Assembly (NCBI GenBank): GCA_902519945.1
Contig: CABYLY010000008.1
Location: 1-39,594 of the forward strand
From: an uncultured Pelagibacteraceae bacterium
GTDB lineage: Bacteria > Pseudomonadota > Alphaproteobacteria > Pelagibacterales > Pelagibacteraceae
DNA length: 39,594 bases
Reading direction: 5' to 3'
Shown: piece by piece, positions 10,589 through 19,319 of the stretch
How the letters are laid out: each line of letters begins with the position of its first letter
Position numbering within the stretch: the stretch's first letter is position 1
Made by a program: the position numbers and the translations under genes
Notes under the pieces: generated by a model
Seen by the model: only the letters and a program-made list of their open reading frames with translations
What the model was told of the DNA's origin: nothing
Database searches by the model: none

Positions 10589-11011
10589 CTACAAGTCGGC
10601 AGCATCTCTAGCAAGTAAATCTACTTCATTATTTAACTCATCTGTTGAATGTGCTTTTACCCAGTTCCAACTTATTTCAAACTCATTATTAAGTAGATCT
10701 AATTCTGTCCATAGTGCTTTATTACTCACTTCTTTTTTGTTAGCAGTTTTCCATCCATTTTTTTTCCAGTTATGTATCCACTCTGTAATTCCAGATTTTA
10801 CGTATTTAGAGTCAGTAAAAATTTGAACTTTGCTTCCTTTTGGAATTTTTTTAAGCGCCTCTATAGGTGCTAATAATTCCATCTGATTATTTGTTGTATC
10901 CTTTTTACTTCCTTTGAGTTCAGTTTTTTTCCCTTCGTTCAATATTATTGCTGCCCAACCACCTTTGCCTGGATTACCAAGACATGAACCATCGGTATAA
11001 ATTTTAATCAT
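10589..11011 (-). CDS. rnhA: Ribonuclease HI
   Basis: A 140-residue RNase HI that degrades RNA in RNA-DNA hybrids. All catalytic residues are visible: Asp7 in IYTDGSCLGNPG, Glu45 in NNQMELLAPIEAL, Asp67 in IFTDSKYV, and His121 and Asp131 in KAHSTDELNNEVDLLARDAA. Length is close to the E. coli enzyme. The start codon overlaps the thrB stop by one base. It is the last gene in the long minus-strand run, and the ispH-thrB-rnhA order is common in alphaproteobacteria. Confidence 0.96.
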   Translation of the reverse strand: MIKIYTDGSCLGNPGKGGWAAIILNEGKKTELKGSKKDTTNNQMELLAPIEALKKIPKGSKVQIFTDSKYVKSGITEWIHNWKKNGWKTANKKEVSNKALWTELDLLNNEFEISWNWVKAHSTDELNNEVDLLARDAADL

Positions 11012-11976
11012 TAAACTAAATAGTCCCTATAGTTTTTGAAATTATTGTGAATTATCAGTTTTTGATAATATTCTCTTGGATCCTTAATTTTTATCAAAGC
11101 AGTTTTTGGAGTATTTGTATAGTCGTAAAGTCTTGTCAGAAAATATCTCATCGCAGCAGCACGGCATAAAATATTCAATGATTTTTTCTCAATTTCAGAG
11201 ATCTTTTTAATACCCTCATATCCTCTAATTAAATTTTTAACCTTTTTTTTATTTAATTTAAATTGTGATTTTTTTTTATCAAAACAAAGAGCATTGATAC
11301 ATATCGCTATTTCATACATAAAATAATCGTTTGCAGCAAAATAAAAATCTATAATTCCAGAGATTTTGTTTTTTTTAAAAAATATATTATCTATAAAAAG
11401 GTCACCATGTATTATTCCATTTGGCAATTTTTTTGGCCATTTATTTTTAATTTCTTTAAAATTGCTATTCAGAAATTTTTCTAAATTAATGAATTTTTTT
11501 GATTTAAATTTAATACTTTTTAATAATGGATTTAAATTCTTAATATTCATTGAGTTTTTTCTAAACAATTTAATTTTTTTCGAGGAAGAGTGCATTTGAG
11601 CAATAGTTTTTCCAATATCATAACAATTTTTCAGATTAAGATTTTTTTTATCTTTTCCATCAAGAAATGAAACAACACAAGCGACCTTATTCTTTATTTT
11701 GAACAGATATTTTCCATCACGATTTTTTAGTGGTTTTGGACATCTTATCTTTAGATCGTTTAGTTGATCCATTAATTTCATAAAAAAAGGTATTTCCTTT
11801 TTTTGGACTCTTTTTTCAAAAATAGTTAGTATAAACTTATTGTTTTTTGATTTTAATAAATAATTAGTATTTTCAATACCTTGTTTTATACCTTTAAAAC
11901 TTAAAAATTTTTGATTTTCAAATTTTTTATTAATATACGAAATATCTTTCTTATTTATCTTTGTGTAAACAGCCAT
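11011..11976 (-). CDS. thrB: Homoserine kinase (ThrB, APH-fold type)
   Basis: A 321-residue kinase of the aminoglycoside-phosphotransferase fold, the form of homoserine kinase used by alphaproteobacteria and pseudomonads rather than the GHMP type. It phosphorylates homoserine to O-phosphohomoserine, the substrate of thrC in this window. The catalytic loop IIHGDLFIDNIFF and the metal-binding GIIDFYFA are clear near residues 188-212. The N-terminal SFKGIKQGIENTNYLL matches the nucleotide-binding strand of this family. It starts directly after the ispH stop codon and its own stop overlaps rnhA. It is lysine- and asparagine-rich, as expected in this base composition. Confidence 0.93.
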   Translation of the reverse strand: MAVYTKINKKDISYINKKFENQKFLSFKGIKQGIENTNYLLKSKNNKFILTIFEKRVQKKEIPFFMKLMDQLNDLKIRCPKPLKNRDGKYLFKIKNKVACVVSFLDGKDKKNLNLKNCYDIGKTIAQMHSSSKKIKLFRKNSMNIKNLNPLLKSIKFKSKKFINLEKFLNSNFKEIKNKWPKKLPNGIIHGDLFIDNIFFKKNKISGIIDFYFAANDYFMYEIAICINALCFDKKKSQFKLNKKKVKNLIRGYEGIKKISEIEKKSLNILCRAAAMRYFLTRLYDYTNTPKTALIKIKDPREYYQKLIIHNNFKNYRDYLV

Positions 11977-12921
11977 TTAGTTTAATTTTTTTGGAGCATG
12001 GAAAACGACGTTTTCTTTTATAATCTCCACTTCTTCTATAGTGACTGTAAATTTATTTTTCAATTCTTTAATGAAATTTTCGACAAGTATTTCAGGGGCA
12101 GATGCACCAGATGAAATTCCGATTATATTTGAACTTTCAATTAAGTTGAATGGAATTTCACTTTGAGAATGAATCAGTATAGAATTAAGACAGCCCGATT
12201 TCTTTGCAACTTCTACTAATCTTACAGAATTAGAGGAATTTCTACTTCCAATTATAAAAAATAAATCACATTTTTTTGCAATATTTTTAACTGCCATTTG
12301 TCTATTTGTTGTTGCGTAACAAATATCCTCTTTCATGGGCTCTTTGATATTTGGAAATTTATTTTTCAAAATTTCAATTATTTCTTTTGTGTCATCCACA
12401 GATAAAGTTGTTTGAGTAACATAAGAAATTTTTTTGTTATTTTGAGGTTCATATTTTTTAGCTTCATCCTCATTTTGAATAAGATCTATTGATCCAGTAG
12501 GTAATTGTCCCATTGTACCAATAACCTCAGGATGGTTTTGGTGGCCAATTAAAATTAAATGATAACCAGCTTTATGCAGATTTTCTGCTTCTCTATGTAC
12601 TTTGGACACCAACGGACACGTAGCATCAATATAACTTATGTTATAATTTTTTGCATCCTTAGGTATTTTTTTTGGAACTCCATGAGCTGAAAAAATAACT
12701 GGTCTTGATTTATCTTCTATTTCCTCAAGTTCCTCTACAAAAATAGCTCCTTTATTTTTCAAATCATCAACAACATATTTATTGTGAACTATTTCGTGCC
12801 TTACATAAACAGGAGTTCCATATTTTTTAATAGATTTTTCAACAATTTCGATTGCCCTTTCAACACCTGCGCAAAATCCTCTAGGTGCTGATAATAATAT
12901 TTTAATTTCTTTGTTTTTCAT
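11977..12921 (-). CDS. ispH: 4-hydroxy-3-methylbut-2-enyl diphosphate reductase
   Basis: The last enzyme of the MEP pathway, reducing HMBPP to IPP and DMAPP with an iron-sulfur cluster. It is 314 residues. The three cluster cysteines are Cys17 (APRGFCAGVERAI), Cys102 (DATCPLVSKVH) and Cys201 (EDICYATTNRQ). GSRNSSNSVRL and GISSGASAPEILVE near the C-terminus are further signatures. The first 20 coding bases overlap the end of blh, so translation is probably coupled to retinal-pathway genes that consume IPP and DMAPP. The MEP kinase ispE is also in the window at 29353. Confidence 0.97.
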   Translation of the reverse strand: MKNKEIKILLSAPRGFCAGVERAIEIVEKSIKKYGTPVYVRHEIVHNKYVVDDLKNKGAIFVEELEEIEDKSRPVIFSAHGVPKKIPKDAKNYNISYIDATCPLVSKVHREAENLHKAGYHLILIGHQNHPEVIGTMGQLPTGSIDLIQNEDEAKKYEPQNNKKISYVTQTTLSVDDTKEIIEILKNKFPNIKEPMKEDICYATTNRQMAVKNIAKKCDLFFIIGSRNSSNSVRLVEVAKKSGCLNSILIHSQSEIPFNLIESSNIIGISSGASAPEILVENFIKELKNKFTVTIEEVEIIKENVVFHAPKKLN

Positions 12922-13846
12922 TTTTTTCTAAAAGATACTCAAGCAATATATGTGGAAAGGTTAAAGACGCCAAACCTATAAATATGATTTTCAAAATTGA
13001 ACTGTCCAAATTATAAGTATTATTCAAAAAATAAAGACCAATTAAAGAAACAATAGCTGTTAAAATAGTCAAAGGTAAAGCTTTTTTTAAAAATTTTTTA
13101 AACCCCAAACCTAAGTCATGATTATCAAGCTCAAGTATTAAAGTAATAGAATGCCTAACTGAATGTAAAAAGCAAAAATAAACAGTGAATGCCAAAAGAG
13201 GAGAAAAATAAAAATTTAAAATTAAAATTGAAAAATAATCAAAAAAGATAGCAAATTTTTTTATCTCAAAATTTTTTCCAAATAATATAATATGTGCCAA
13301 AGTGCTTAAAATGATTCCAAATAATAAAATATTATTCGTTTCAATAAAATCTAATAGATAATAAAAATTTTCATTATTAACTAGAAGCACCTTAAAAATG
13401 TTTATTGTTTCATCAAAATGAAAATAAATAGGTGCCAGTATAATAAGAGAACCTTTTATAAAGAATAATATTTGATTTGAATATGAGTTAGCAATTATTA
13501 AAAATTGGGTATCTTCTTTACCAAAGTGATACGAAGCCACTATTAAAAAAATTATTAAACAAATAGTTGGAAAGATCATCCACAAAACTATGACCGCAAC
13601 AGTTATTAAACTGTATAATAGATAAAAAATAGAATTATTATTTATTTTTAAAATTTTTAGAAGCTTTTCACCTTTAATATTATCAAGAGATCCATGAGAA
13701 ATACCAATACTTAAAATGAGTAATAAACAAATCAATGGAGAGATCGTAAAATCATTAATTATAAATGTTAACAAAGAAAAAATATTACAAAATAAAAAGA
13801 AAATAAATGAGTGTTTTAGATTTATCTTTTTAGTTTTATTTTCCAT
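12902..13846 (-). CDS. blh: Beta-carotene 15,15'-dioxygenase, Brp/Blh family
   Basis: A 314-residue polytopic membrane enzyme of the Brp/Blh family, which cleaves beta-carotene into two molecules of retinal. The conserved histidine-bearing segments are visible: GISHGSLDNIKGEK (about 47-60), SYHFGKEDTQF (about 109-119), FCFLHSVRHS (about 219-228) and LTFPHILLEYLLEK near the end. About eight to nine hydrophobic helices are evident. It lies one base after crtY and overlaps ispH by 20 bases. With crtI, crtB and crtY it forms the classic retinal cassette found in rhodopsin-bearing marine bacteria. Retinal as the product is established for this family; use by a proteorhodopsin here is inference because no rhodopsin gene is visible. 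Confidence 0.92.
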   Translation of the reverse strand: MENKTKKINLKHSFIFFLFCNIFSLLTFIINDFTISPLICLLLILSIGISHGSLDNIKGEKLLKILKINNNSIFYLLYSLITVAVIVLWMIFPTICLIIFLIVASYHFGKEDTQFLIIANSYSNQILFFIKGSLIILAPIYFHFDETINIFKVLLVNNENFYYLLDFIETNNILLFGIILSTLAHIILFGKNFEIKKFAIFFDYFSILILNFYFSPLLAFTVYFCFLHSVRHSITLILELDNHDLGLGFKKFLKKALPLTILTAIVSLIGLYFLNNTYNLDSSILKIIFIGLASLTFPHILLEYLLEKNEKQRN

Positions 13847-13847
13847 T

Positions 13848-14915
13848 TTAATAAAATAATGCTTTAATAAAAATCCCTTTAGGCATTTTTAAGATTATTT
13901 TTAAATCTTCATAAAAATTACTTTTATTGGATAAAAATTTTATGATAGTCTTAGGTGATGTCTTAAACATGTTAAAGAATATATTGGGCATTTTTTCAGG
14001 ATTTTTATTTAGAACACGAAGAAAAATATCATCTAAAAATTGGTATTTTTTATTTATTTCAAATTTTTTATTAATTGAAATTTTTTCGATATTTTTTCTA
14101 ATATATCGACTGTGTTCTTGAATATTTAAAAAAGTATAACCAGTGCTTAATCTGGTCATACCTCCCGCTGTTCCAATATTAATTTTATTTTTTTCTTTTT
14201 TGAATTTTGGGTAGAAAAGAGGAATCGCGCCTTCCTCTCTGTAGATGACTTTGTAATCTTTAATTTTTAGGTGTTTATCAATGTATTCTTTTATTTGTAG
14301 GTCATAATCTTTTTGAGAGCTGTCATTCATTTTTGAAAGCCATGTCGTTTCTACTAAGGCTTTGTTTTTAGAGTAAGGAAGAGTATAAAAAAAATGAACG
14401 CTATTTCTTTGATCACAATCAAAATCCATGAGATTAAAAATTTCATCATCAAAAATATTATTTTTAGTTTCAATTTCTACACCACAAAAATGTTGCCAAA
14501 GGTTTAGATAATCTTTTTTAATATCTGGCACACTATTAAAGATAAATGAATTTCGTGTGTTGATCTCTTTTAAATCTTTAAAAAAATGAATATTTTTATT
14601 TTCTTTTAATTTATTATTTATTTTTTCATAAAATAAACCGCTATCAATACTCTGATATGGATAATCCTTGCATTCTAAGTAATTTGTTTTATTTGGTATG
14701 TTGATTGAGAAATTATCCCAACTTTTTATAATACAATCATCGAAATTATGGGGCACTACTTTCCAAAATGACCATGTTTTATCTCTTTTATATTCTTGCC
14801 TTGGCTCAATAATTGCTAAAGTTTTATCTTTAAATTTTTCATTAATTTCTAATTCGTAAGCGAGTGATAAACCAGCACAACCTCCTCCAATAATGATATA
14901 ATCAAATTCTTTCAT
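13848..14915 (-). CDS. crtY: Lycopene beta-cyclase
   Basis: A 355-residue flavoprotein that cyclises both ends of lycopene to form beta-carotene. The N-terminal dinucleotide-binding motif is IIIGGGCAGLSLAYEL (about 7-22). Family signatures are DKTWSFW (about 45-51), ALVETTWLS (about 187-195) and GTAGGMTRLSTGYTF (about 248-262), the last close to the active site. Its start lies 14 bases inside the end of crtB. The product feeds directly to Blh, encoded one base downstream. Confidence 0.95.
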   Translation of the reverse strand: MKEFDYIIIGGGCAGLSLAYELEINEKFKDKTLAIIEPRQEYKRDKTWSFWKVVPHNFDDCIIKSWDNFSINIPNKTNYLECKDYPYQSIDSGLFYEKINNKLKENKNIHFFKDLKEINTRNSFIFNSVPDIKKDYLNLWQHFCGVEIETKNNIFDDEIFNLMDFDCDQRNSVHFFYTLPYSKNKALVETTWLSKMNDSSQKDYDLQIKEYIDKHLKIKDYKVIYREEGAIPLFYPKFKKEKNKINIGTAGGMTRLSTGYTFLNIQEHSRYIRKNIEKISINKKFEINKKYQFLDDIFLRVLNKNPEKMPNIFFNMFKTSPKTIIKFLSNKSNFYEDLKIILKMPKGIFIKALFY

Positions 14916-15753
14916 CTAAATTTATTTCCTCATAAATCAAATTATGCTCATTTAGTATTTGACCATTCTTTTTATAATGGAACAACAATCTAATTAAGTC
15001 AAAAATTGAAAGAAAGGTCTCTAAGATTTTTTCTGTGTTTGAAACATATACTTTTCCAGAATTTTGGTAATCATTAAAGTTCTTTTTGTTTAGAATTTTA
15101 TGTCCTATTTTTCTATAAACTCTTCTAGCAACTAAAATAGAAAAACGGAAACTTATAGGTATATCCCTAATTGAAGAAAATGAACTTTCATAAAATGTTT
15201 CAGCAAGATTGATAGTTGATGAAATCTCCTCAAAATTTTTATTTATATAAGAACGTTTTTTTTCAAAGTCTTCAATTACATCTCTTGATATATTAGTGAG
15301 CTGCATTGCTATTCCAAGGTCAATGGCTGATTTTAGTGAGCTTTTTTTACTAACTCTTAAAATTTTTGCCATCATTAATCCAACGGTCCCAGCAACTCTG
15401 TATGAGTAAATTAATAAATCTTTTTTTGAATTTAATTTAACCGTTTCCTTAATATCTGATTTAATTCCAACCAGTAAATCTCTTACTATTTTCAAAGATA
15501 TGTTGTATTCCTCTATAAGATCCCACATATTTTTGATAATTGGGTTATTAAAGTTTTTTTGATTAAAATCTTTTTCAAAGAGATCAAATTTTTTTTTTTT
15601 ATTTTCTATCTCATCATCATCATCTGCAAGGTTGTCTGCAACTCTGCAAAAATCGTATAAAGTTGAACATTTATCTAATGTTTTTTTAGGTAAAAAAAAA
15701 CCTGCCCAACTAAATGACTTAGCATAAACAGACAAGTAATTTTTGTCAGACAT
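14902..15753 (-). CDS. crtB: Phytoene synthase
   Basis: A 283-residue head-to-head prenyl synthase joining two GGPP molecules to make phytoene. Both Asp-rich motifs are present: the first in DFCRVADNLADDDDE (about 34-48) and the second in QLTNISRDVIEDFEKKRSYI. Typical SYS-like residues occur as AKSFSWAG (about 11-18). It overlaps crtI by one base and crtY by 14. The GGPP synthase that supplies its substrate (crtE or a shared ispA-type enzyme) is not in the window. Confidence 0.95.
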   Translation of the reverse strand: MSDKNYLSVYAKSFSWAGFFLPKKTLDKCSTLYDFCRVADNLADDDDEIENKKKKFDLFEKDFNQKNFNNPIIKNMWDLIEEYNISLKIVRDLLVGIKSDIKETVKLNSKKDLLIYSYRVAGTVGLMMAKILRVSKKSSLKSAIDLGIAMQLTNISRDVIEDFEKKRSYINKNFEEISSTINLAETFYESSFSSIRDIPISFRFSILVARRVYRKIGHKILNKKNFNDYQNSGKVYVSNTEKILETFLSIFDLIRLLFHYKKNGQILNEHNLIYEEINLDERI

Positions 15754-17213
15754 TATAAAATTTTATCTAACACCTTTGCCGATGAAAGAACACCTGGTAC
15801 GCCTGCTCCTGGATGTGTTCCTGCTCCCACGAAATAAAGTCCATCATATATCTCAGATTTATTATGAAATCTAAAATAAGCTGATTGAGAAAATTTTGGC
15901 TGGATAGAAAAACCTGAACCATATTTAGTATTTAAATCTTTTTCAAAATAATCTGGGGTTAAATAAAAATCTTCAACAATGTTTTCTTTAAGGTTTGGCA
16001 TTAAATCACTTTGCATTTTATCAATTACTAAATTTTTCATTTTTTCTCCCTCTTTAGACCAATCAATATTTGATTGGTTATTTGGAACTGGTACAAGAAC
16101 ATAAAAGCAATCATTCCCCTCAGGAGCCATAGATTTATCTGTTGATGATGGTCTATGAAGATAATAACTAATATCATCATTTAATTTTTTGTTGTTAAAT
16201 ATATCATCTAGATGTTCTTTGTATTTATTGCCAAATTTAATTGTGTGATGTTCTACATTTTCATATTTTTTTTTTGTGCCAAAATAGTAAACAAATAATC
16301 CCATCGAATATTCCATTCGATTCTTTTTCCATTTGAAAAGAAATGAATTATTTGTATTACCATTTAACATCTTTTCATAAACTGCAGGTGGATCTGCATT
16401 ACAAATTACATTGTTAGAATCTATAATCGTTTGATCATTAAGTTGTACGCCAGTAATTTTTTTTCTGTCTGAAATAATTTTTGTTACTTCACGTCCTTTG
16501 ATTATTTTAATTCCTTCTTCATTCATTAATCTTTCAAAGCCTTTTATAATATTTCCAGTTCCTCCCATTGAATAATGAATTCCCCATTTTTTTTCTAAAT
16601 ATAATATTAGTCCATAGATTGAGGTTGTAGTAAAAGGATTCCCCCCAACGAGTAATGGGTGCATACTTAACATTCTTCTTAATTTTTCATTTTTTATATA
16701 GGATGAAACTAATGAATAAACTGATTTATAACTCTTTAGCTTTAATAGTGCTGGTAGTTGTTGCATCATTACAAATGGTTTATCAAATGGCACATCAGCT
16801 AATTCGGTAAAACCTTTATCAAAAATTTTTTTAGTAAAACTCACTAATTTTTCATAGCCCTCAACATCATCTTTATTCAATCTTTCAATTTGTCTTTTCA
16901 TTTCATCTTCATCACCTGAGTAATTAAATTTAGTTTTGTCCTCAAAAATAAACTGATACCAAATTTTAAGAGGAGCAAGATCGATATAATCTTTTGGATT
17001 TTTTTTAAATAATTCAAATAATTCATTGATAAGATAGGGCGCTGTAATTACCGTTGGACCACCATCATATATAAAACCGTTCTTTTTAAATACTCTGGCT
17101 CTGCCTCCAAGATCTGGATGTTTCTCTATTAAAGTAACATTATGACCTTTTGACTTAAGTCGAAGACAGGCAGCTATACCTCCAAAACCAGCACCAATTA
17201 CAACAGAATTCAT
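15753..17213 (-). CDS. crtI: Phytoene desaturase (lycopene-forming)
   Basis: A 486-residue FAD-dependent CrtI-type desaturase that converts phytoene to lycopene. The N-terminal FAD fold VVIGAGFGGIAACLRLKSKG is followed by the second signature LIEKHPDLGGRARVF. The C-terminal carotenoid-desaturase motif is YFVGAGTHPGAGVPGVL. Length is normal. It is the first of the four carotenoid genes and begins 39 bases after the atpF stop. That spacer contains only a T/A-rich imperfect repeat and no obvious terminator, so read-through from the ATP synthase genes is plausible. Confidence 0.96.
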   Translation of the reverse strand: MNSVVIGAGFGGIAACLRLKSKGHNVTLIEKHPDLGGRARVFKKNGFIYDGGPTVITAPYLINELFELFKKNPKDYIDLAPLKIWYQFIFEDKTKFNYSGDEDEMKRQIERLNKDDVEGYEKLVSFTKKIFDKGFTELADVPFDKPFVMMQQLPALLKLKSYKSVYSLVSSYIKNEKLRRMLSMHPLLVGGNPFTTTSIYGLILYLEKKWGIHYSMGGTGNIIKGFERLMNEEGIKIIKGREVTKIISDRKKITGVQLNDQTIIDSNNVICNADPPAVYEKMLNGNTNNSFLFKWKKNRMEYSMGLFVYYFGTKKKYENVEHHTIKFGNKYKEHLDDIFNNKKLNDDISYYLHRPSSTDKSMAPEGNDCFYVLVPVPNNQSNIDWSKEGEKMKNLVIDKMQSDLMPNLKENIVEDFYLTPDYFEKDLNTKYGSGFSIQPKFSQSAYFRFHNKSEIYDGLYFVGAGTHPGAGVPGVLSSAKVLDKIL

Positions 17214-17252
17214 TTTGATAATTTATAGTTTTTTGAAAAAATTGTAAGAGTA

Positions 17253-17765
17253 TTATGAATTAATTTTTTTTAATTCTTCTTTTGTTTCTTCTAAATTATT
17301 TTCAAATAGTGTATTTAATTTAGATTTATCTACAGATGTATTTATAATTTTTTTTACAGAGTCCACCGCAATTTTGACCGATGCGTTTTTAATTTCTTTT
17401 ATTGCAGTATCTTTCATCTGTGCAATCTTGATTTCAGTGGAATTCTTTTTAATCTCAGACGATTTATGAAACTTCTCGTTCAGGTCAATGATAAGTCTAT
17501 CGCTATCTTTTTTTGCTTGATCCAAAATTTGTTTATTTATTGATTGAGCGCTATCAAGTTTTTTTTGTGCATTATTTAATAATTCTCTAGCTTCGGTTCT
17601 CAATTTTTCACTCTCATCTAACTCGTTTTTGATATCTTGAATAAGTTTATTTAAAATTTCATTTACTTTTTGCGGAACTTTTAAATATATCAATACCCCA
17701 AAAAAAATTAAGAATGAAACCGCAACCCAAAACGTTGAATCAATTTCCATAATATTTATTTCCAT
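17253..17765 (-). CDS. atpF: ATP synthase Fo subunit b
   Basis: Subunit b of the peripheral stalk, 170 residues as the longest frame, with one N-terminal membrane helix (about 12-28) followed by a long charged coiled coil that links Fo to F1. The longest frame overlaps b' by 26 bases. A second in-frame ATG, six codons in (start at 17750, MEIDSTFW), is an equally good start and would reduce the overlap. Paired b and b' genes are typical of alphaproteobacteria and phototrophs. The carotenoid gene crtI follows 39 bases downstream. Confidence 0.93.
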   Translation of the reverse strand: MEINIMEIDSTFWVAVSFLIFFGVLIYLKVPQKVNEILNKLIQDIKNELDESEKLRTEARELLNNAQKKLDSAQSINKQILDQAKKDSDRLIIDLNEKFHKSSEIKKNSTEIKIAQMKDTAIKEIKNASVKIAVDSVKKIINTSVDKSKLNTLFENNLEETKEELKKINS

Positions 17766-18330
17766 TTCTTTTTAAAAGATCATTTACTATTGCAGAAATA
17801 CTACTATTGTTGACATCAGCACCAATCAATTTTTTTAAAATATCTGAAGATATTTCAATTGCAATTTTATTAATTTTTTCTGGTGAAGTTTCTTTTAGCT
17901 GATTAATTTCTTTTTCTACTTTTTTAATTTCTTCATCGATCTGTTTGTCTAGAGCCTCTTTTTTAATATTGATATCTTTAATTACCTTTTCTCTAGAGTC
18001 TTTAAATATATCATTGGCCTTTAGTCTACTTTTTAAAATTATCTCATCATATTCTTTAAGCTTAATCTCACTTTCTTTTCTTTGTTTTTCAGCGGCCTCA
18101 ATATTTTCTTGTATTTGGGATTTCCTTAACTCTAGGTTAGCACTTATTTTTGGTAAAATTAATTTAGACAAAATTATGTATAAAGTACCAAAAGTTAATG
18201 TAAGCCAAAAAATTTGAGAAATCCAAAACTCAGGATTTAATTGAGGCATACCCCCGCTTTCAGCTGCAAAAACATCTCTCAATAAAAAGAAATTAAAAAA
18301 TACGAGCTGAAAAAAAATTTTTTTAATCAT
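17740..18330 (-). CDS. atpF': ATP synthase Fo subunit b'
   Basis: The second peripheral-stalk subunit, 196 residues. The N-terminus looks like a cleavable signal (MIKKIFFQLVFFNFFLLRDVFAAE), followed by GGMPQLNPEFWISQIFWLTLTFGTLY as a second hydrophobic segment, then a long coiled coil rich in Lys and Glu. The GGMPQLNPEFW stretch is characteristic of alphaproteobacterial b'. It follows atpE after four bases and overlaps atpF. Confidence 0.92.
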   Translation of the reverse strand: MIKKIFFQLVFFNFFLLRDVFAAESGGMPQLNPEFWISQIFWLTLTFGTLYIILSKLILPKISANLELRKSQIQENIEAAEKQRKESEIKLKEYDEIILKSRLKANDIFKDSREKVIKDINIKKEALDKQIDEEIKKVEKEINQLKETSPEKINKIAIEISSDILKKLIGADVNNSSISAIVNDLLKRNGNKYYGN

Positions 18331-18334
18331 TATT

Positions 18335-18562
18335 CTAAAATGCGAAAAGAATGATCAGTGCAACCACCAATCCAAACAATCCTGTTGCTTCTGCTAAGGC
18401 AAAGCCCAAAAGTAAATTTGGAAATTGTTTTTGTGCAGCAGAGGGATTTCTCATTGCTCCTGACAAATAGTTTCCAAAAATTATTCCGATTCCAACCCCA
18501 GCTCCCGCAAGAGCTATTGCTGCCAATCCTGCTCCAATCATTTTTGCTGCTTCTAATTCCAT
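18335..18562 (-). CDS. atpE: ATP synthase Fo subunit c
   Basis: The 75-residue c-ring subunit, a helical hairpin with the polar loop AMRNPSAAQKQ (36-46). The ion-binding carboxylate is Glu58 in FALAEATGLFG. The residue after the Glu is Ala rather than the Ser found in sodium-binding rings, and no partner Gln is seen in helix 1, so a proton ring is expected (inference from family rules). Many copies are needed per enzyme, and its translation signal is unusually strong for this genome: see the ribosome binding site at 18568-18573. Confidence 0.98.
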   Translation of the reverse strand: MELEAAKMIGAGLAAIALAGAGVGIGIIFGNYLSGAMRNPSAAQKQFPNLLLGFALAEATGLFGLVVALIILFAF

Positions 18563-18567
18563 TATAT

Positions 18568-18573
18568 CCTCCT
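18568..18573 (-). promoter_or_regulatory. Strong ribosome binding site for atpE
   Basis: A perfect AGGAGG lies five bases before the atpE ATG on the minus strand. Most other genes in the window show weak or no Shine-Dalgarno sequence, so this one stands out. It fits the need for many c subunits per ATP synthase. The 18-base spacer between atpB and atpE is just long enough to hold it. Confidence 0.8.
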
Positions 18574-18580
18574 TTGTTAG

Positions 18581-19315
18581 TTAATGGTGTAAGTTTAATG
18601 CATCATTCAAATATATGCATGTTAAAATTGCAAAAACATATGCTTGGAGAAAAGCAACCAAGATTTCCAAGCCAGTTAAAGCAACTGAAAAAGTCAGTGG
18701 AAGCCATCCACCGATTATTCCAAGGCTTATAACAAAGCCTCCGAAAACTTTCATCATAGTGTGACCTGCCATCATGTTAGCAAAAAGTCTTACTGAAAGA
18801 CTTATAGGTCTACTTAAATAAGAAATAATCTCAATAATCACAATTAATGGTAATAACACGACAGGTACTCCACTCGGCACAAATAATTTTAAGTAACCAA
18901 ATCCATGTTTTATAAATCCTATAATTGTTACACTTATAAAAATAAATGCTGCCAGAACAAAAGTAACTATTATATGGCTAGTAACTGTGAACGTATAGGG
19001 TATCATACCAAACATATTACAGAAAAGTACGAACATAAATAATGAAAAAATAAATGAAAAATAAGGTTTAGCCTTAGTACCAGCTGTATCGCTAATCATT
19101 TTAGACACGAACGTATAACTTAATTCTGCAAGAAGCTGAATTTTATTTGGAATTATTGTATTTTTTTTAGACCCTAAATTAAAAATTAGTAAGATTGCTA
19201 GTGTGCTAATAACCATAAACAAACTTGCGTTTGTAAATGAAATATCAAAAGCACCTATTTTCACTTCTGGACCAATTCTGTAAACTTCGAATTGGGTCAT
19301 TGGGTTTGCAGCCAT
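18581..19315 (-). CDS. atpB: ATP synthase Fo subunit a
   Basis: The 244-residue stator subunit that forms the two proton half-channels against the c-ring. The essential arginine lies in RPISLSVRLFANMMAGH (about 168-184), and GLEILVAFLQAYVFAILTCIYL near the C-terminus is the last signature helix. Five to six membrane helices are apparent. It begins four bases after atpI and is followed by atpE. Confidence 0.98.
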   Translation of the reverse strand: MAANPMTQFEVYRIGPEVKIGAFDISFTNASLFMVISTLAILLIFNLGSKKNTIIPNKIQLLAELSYTFVSKMISDTAGTKAKPYFSFIFSLFMFVLFCNMFGMIPYTFTVTSHIIVTFVLAAFIFISVTIIGFIKHGFGYLKLFVPSGVPVVLLPLIVIIEIISYLSRPISLSVRLFANMMAGHTMMKVFGGFVISLGIIGGWLPLTFSVALTGLEILVAFLQAYVFAILTCIYLNDALNLHH

Positions 19316-19319
19316 AAAT

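Noticed and set aside
10581..10826. Open frame of 81 codons on the plus strand over rnhA
   Set aside because: It is entirely antisense to rnhA, which has every catalytic residue of RNase HI; the translated frame has no recognisable features.
17214..17252. Terminator between atpF and crtI
   Set aside because: Only a T6-C-A6 type repeat is present, without a G+C stem, so a stable intrinsic terminator is not supported.
18358..18732. 124-codon plus-strand frame across atpE and atpB
   Set aside because: Antisense to two well-identified ATP synthase genes, and its Leu/Pro/Gln-rich composition is typical of a shadow frame.
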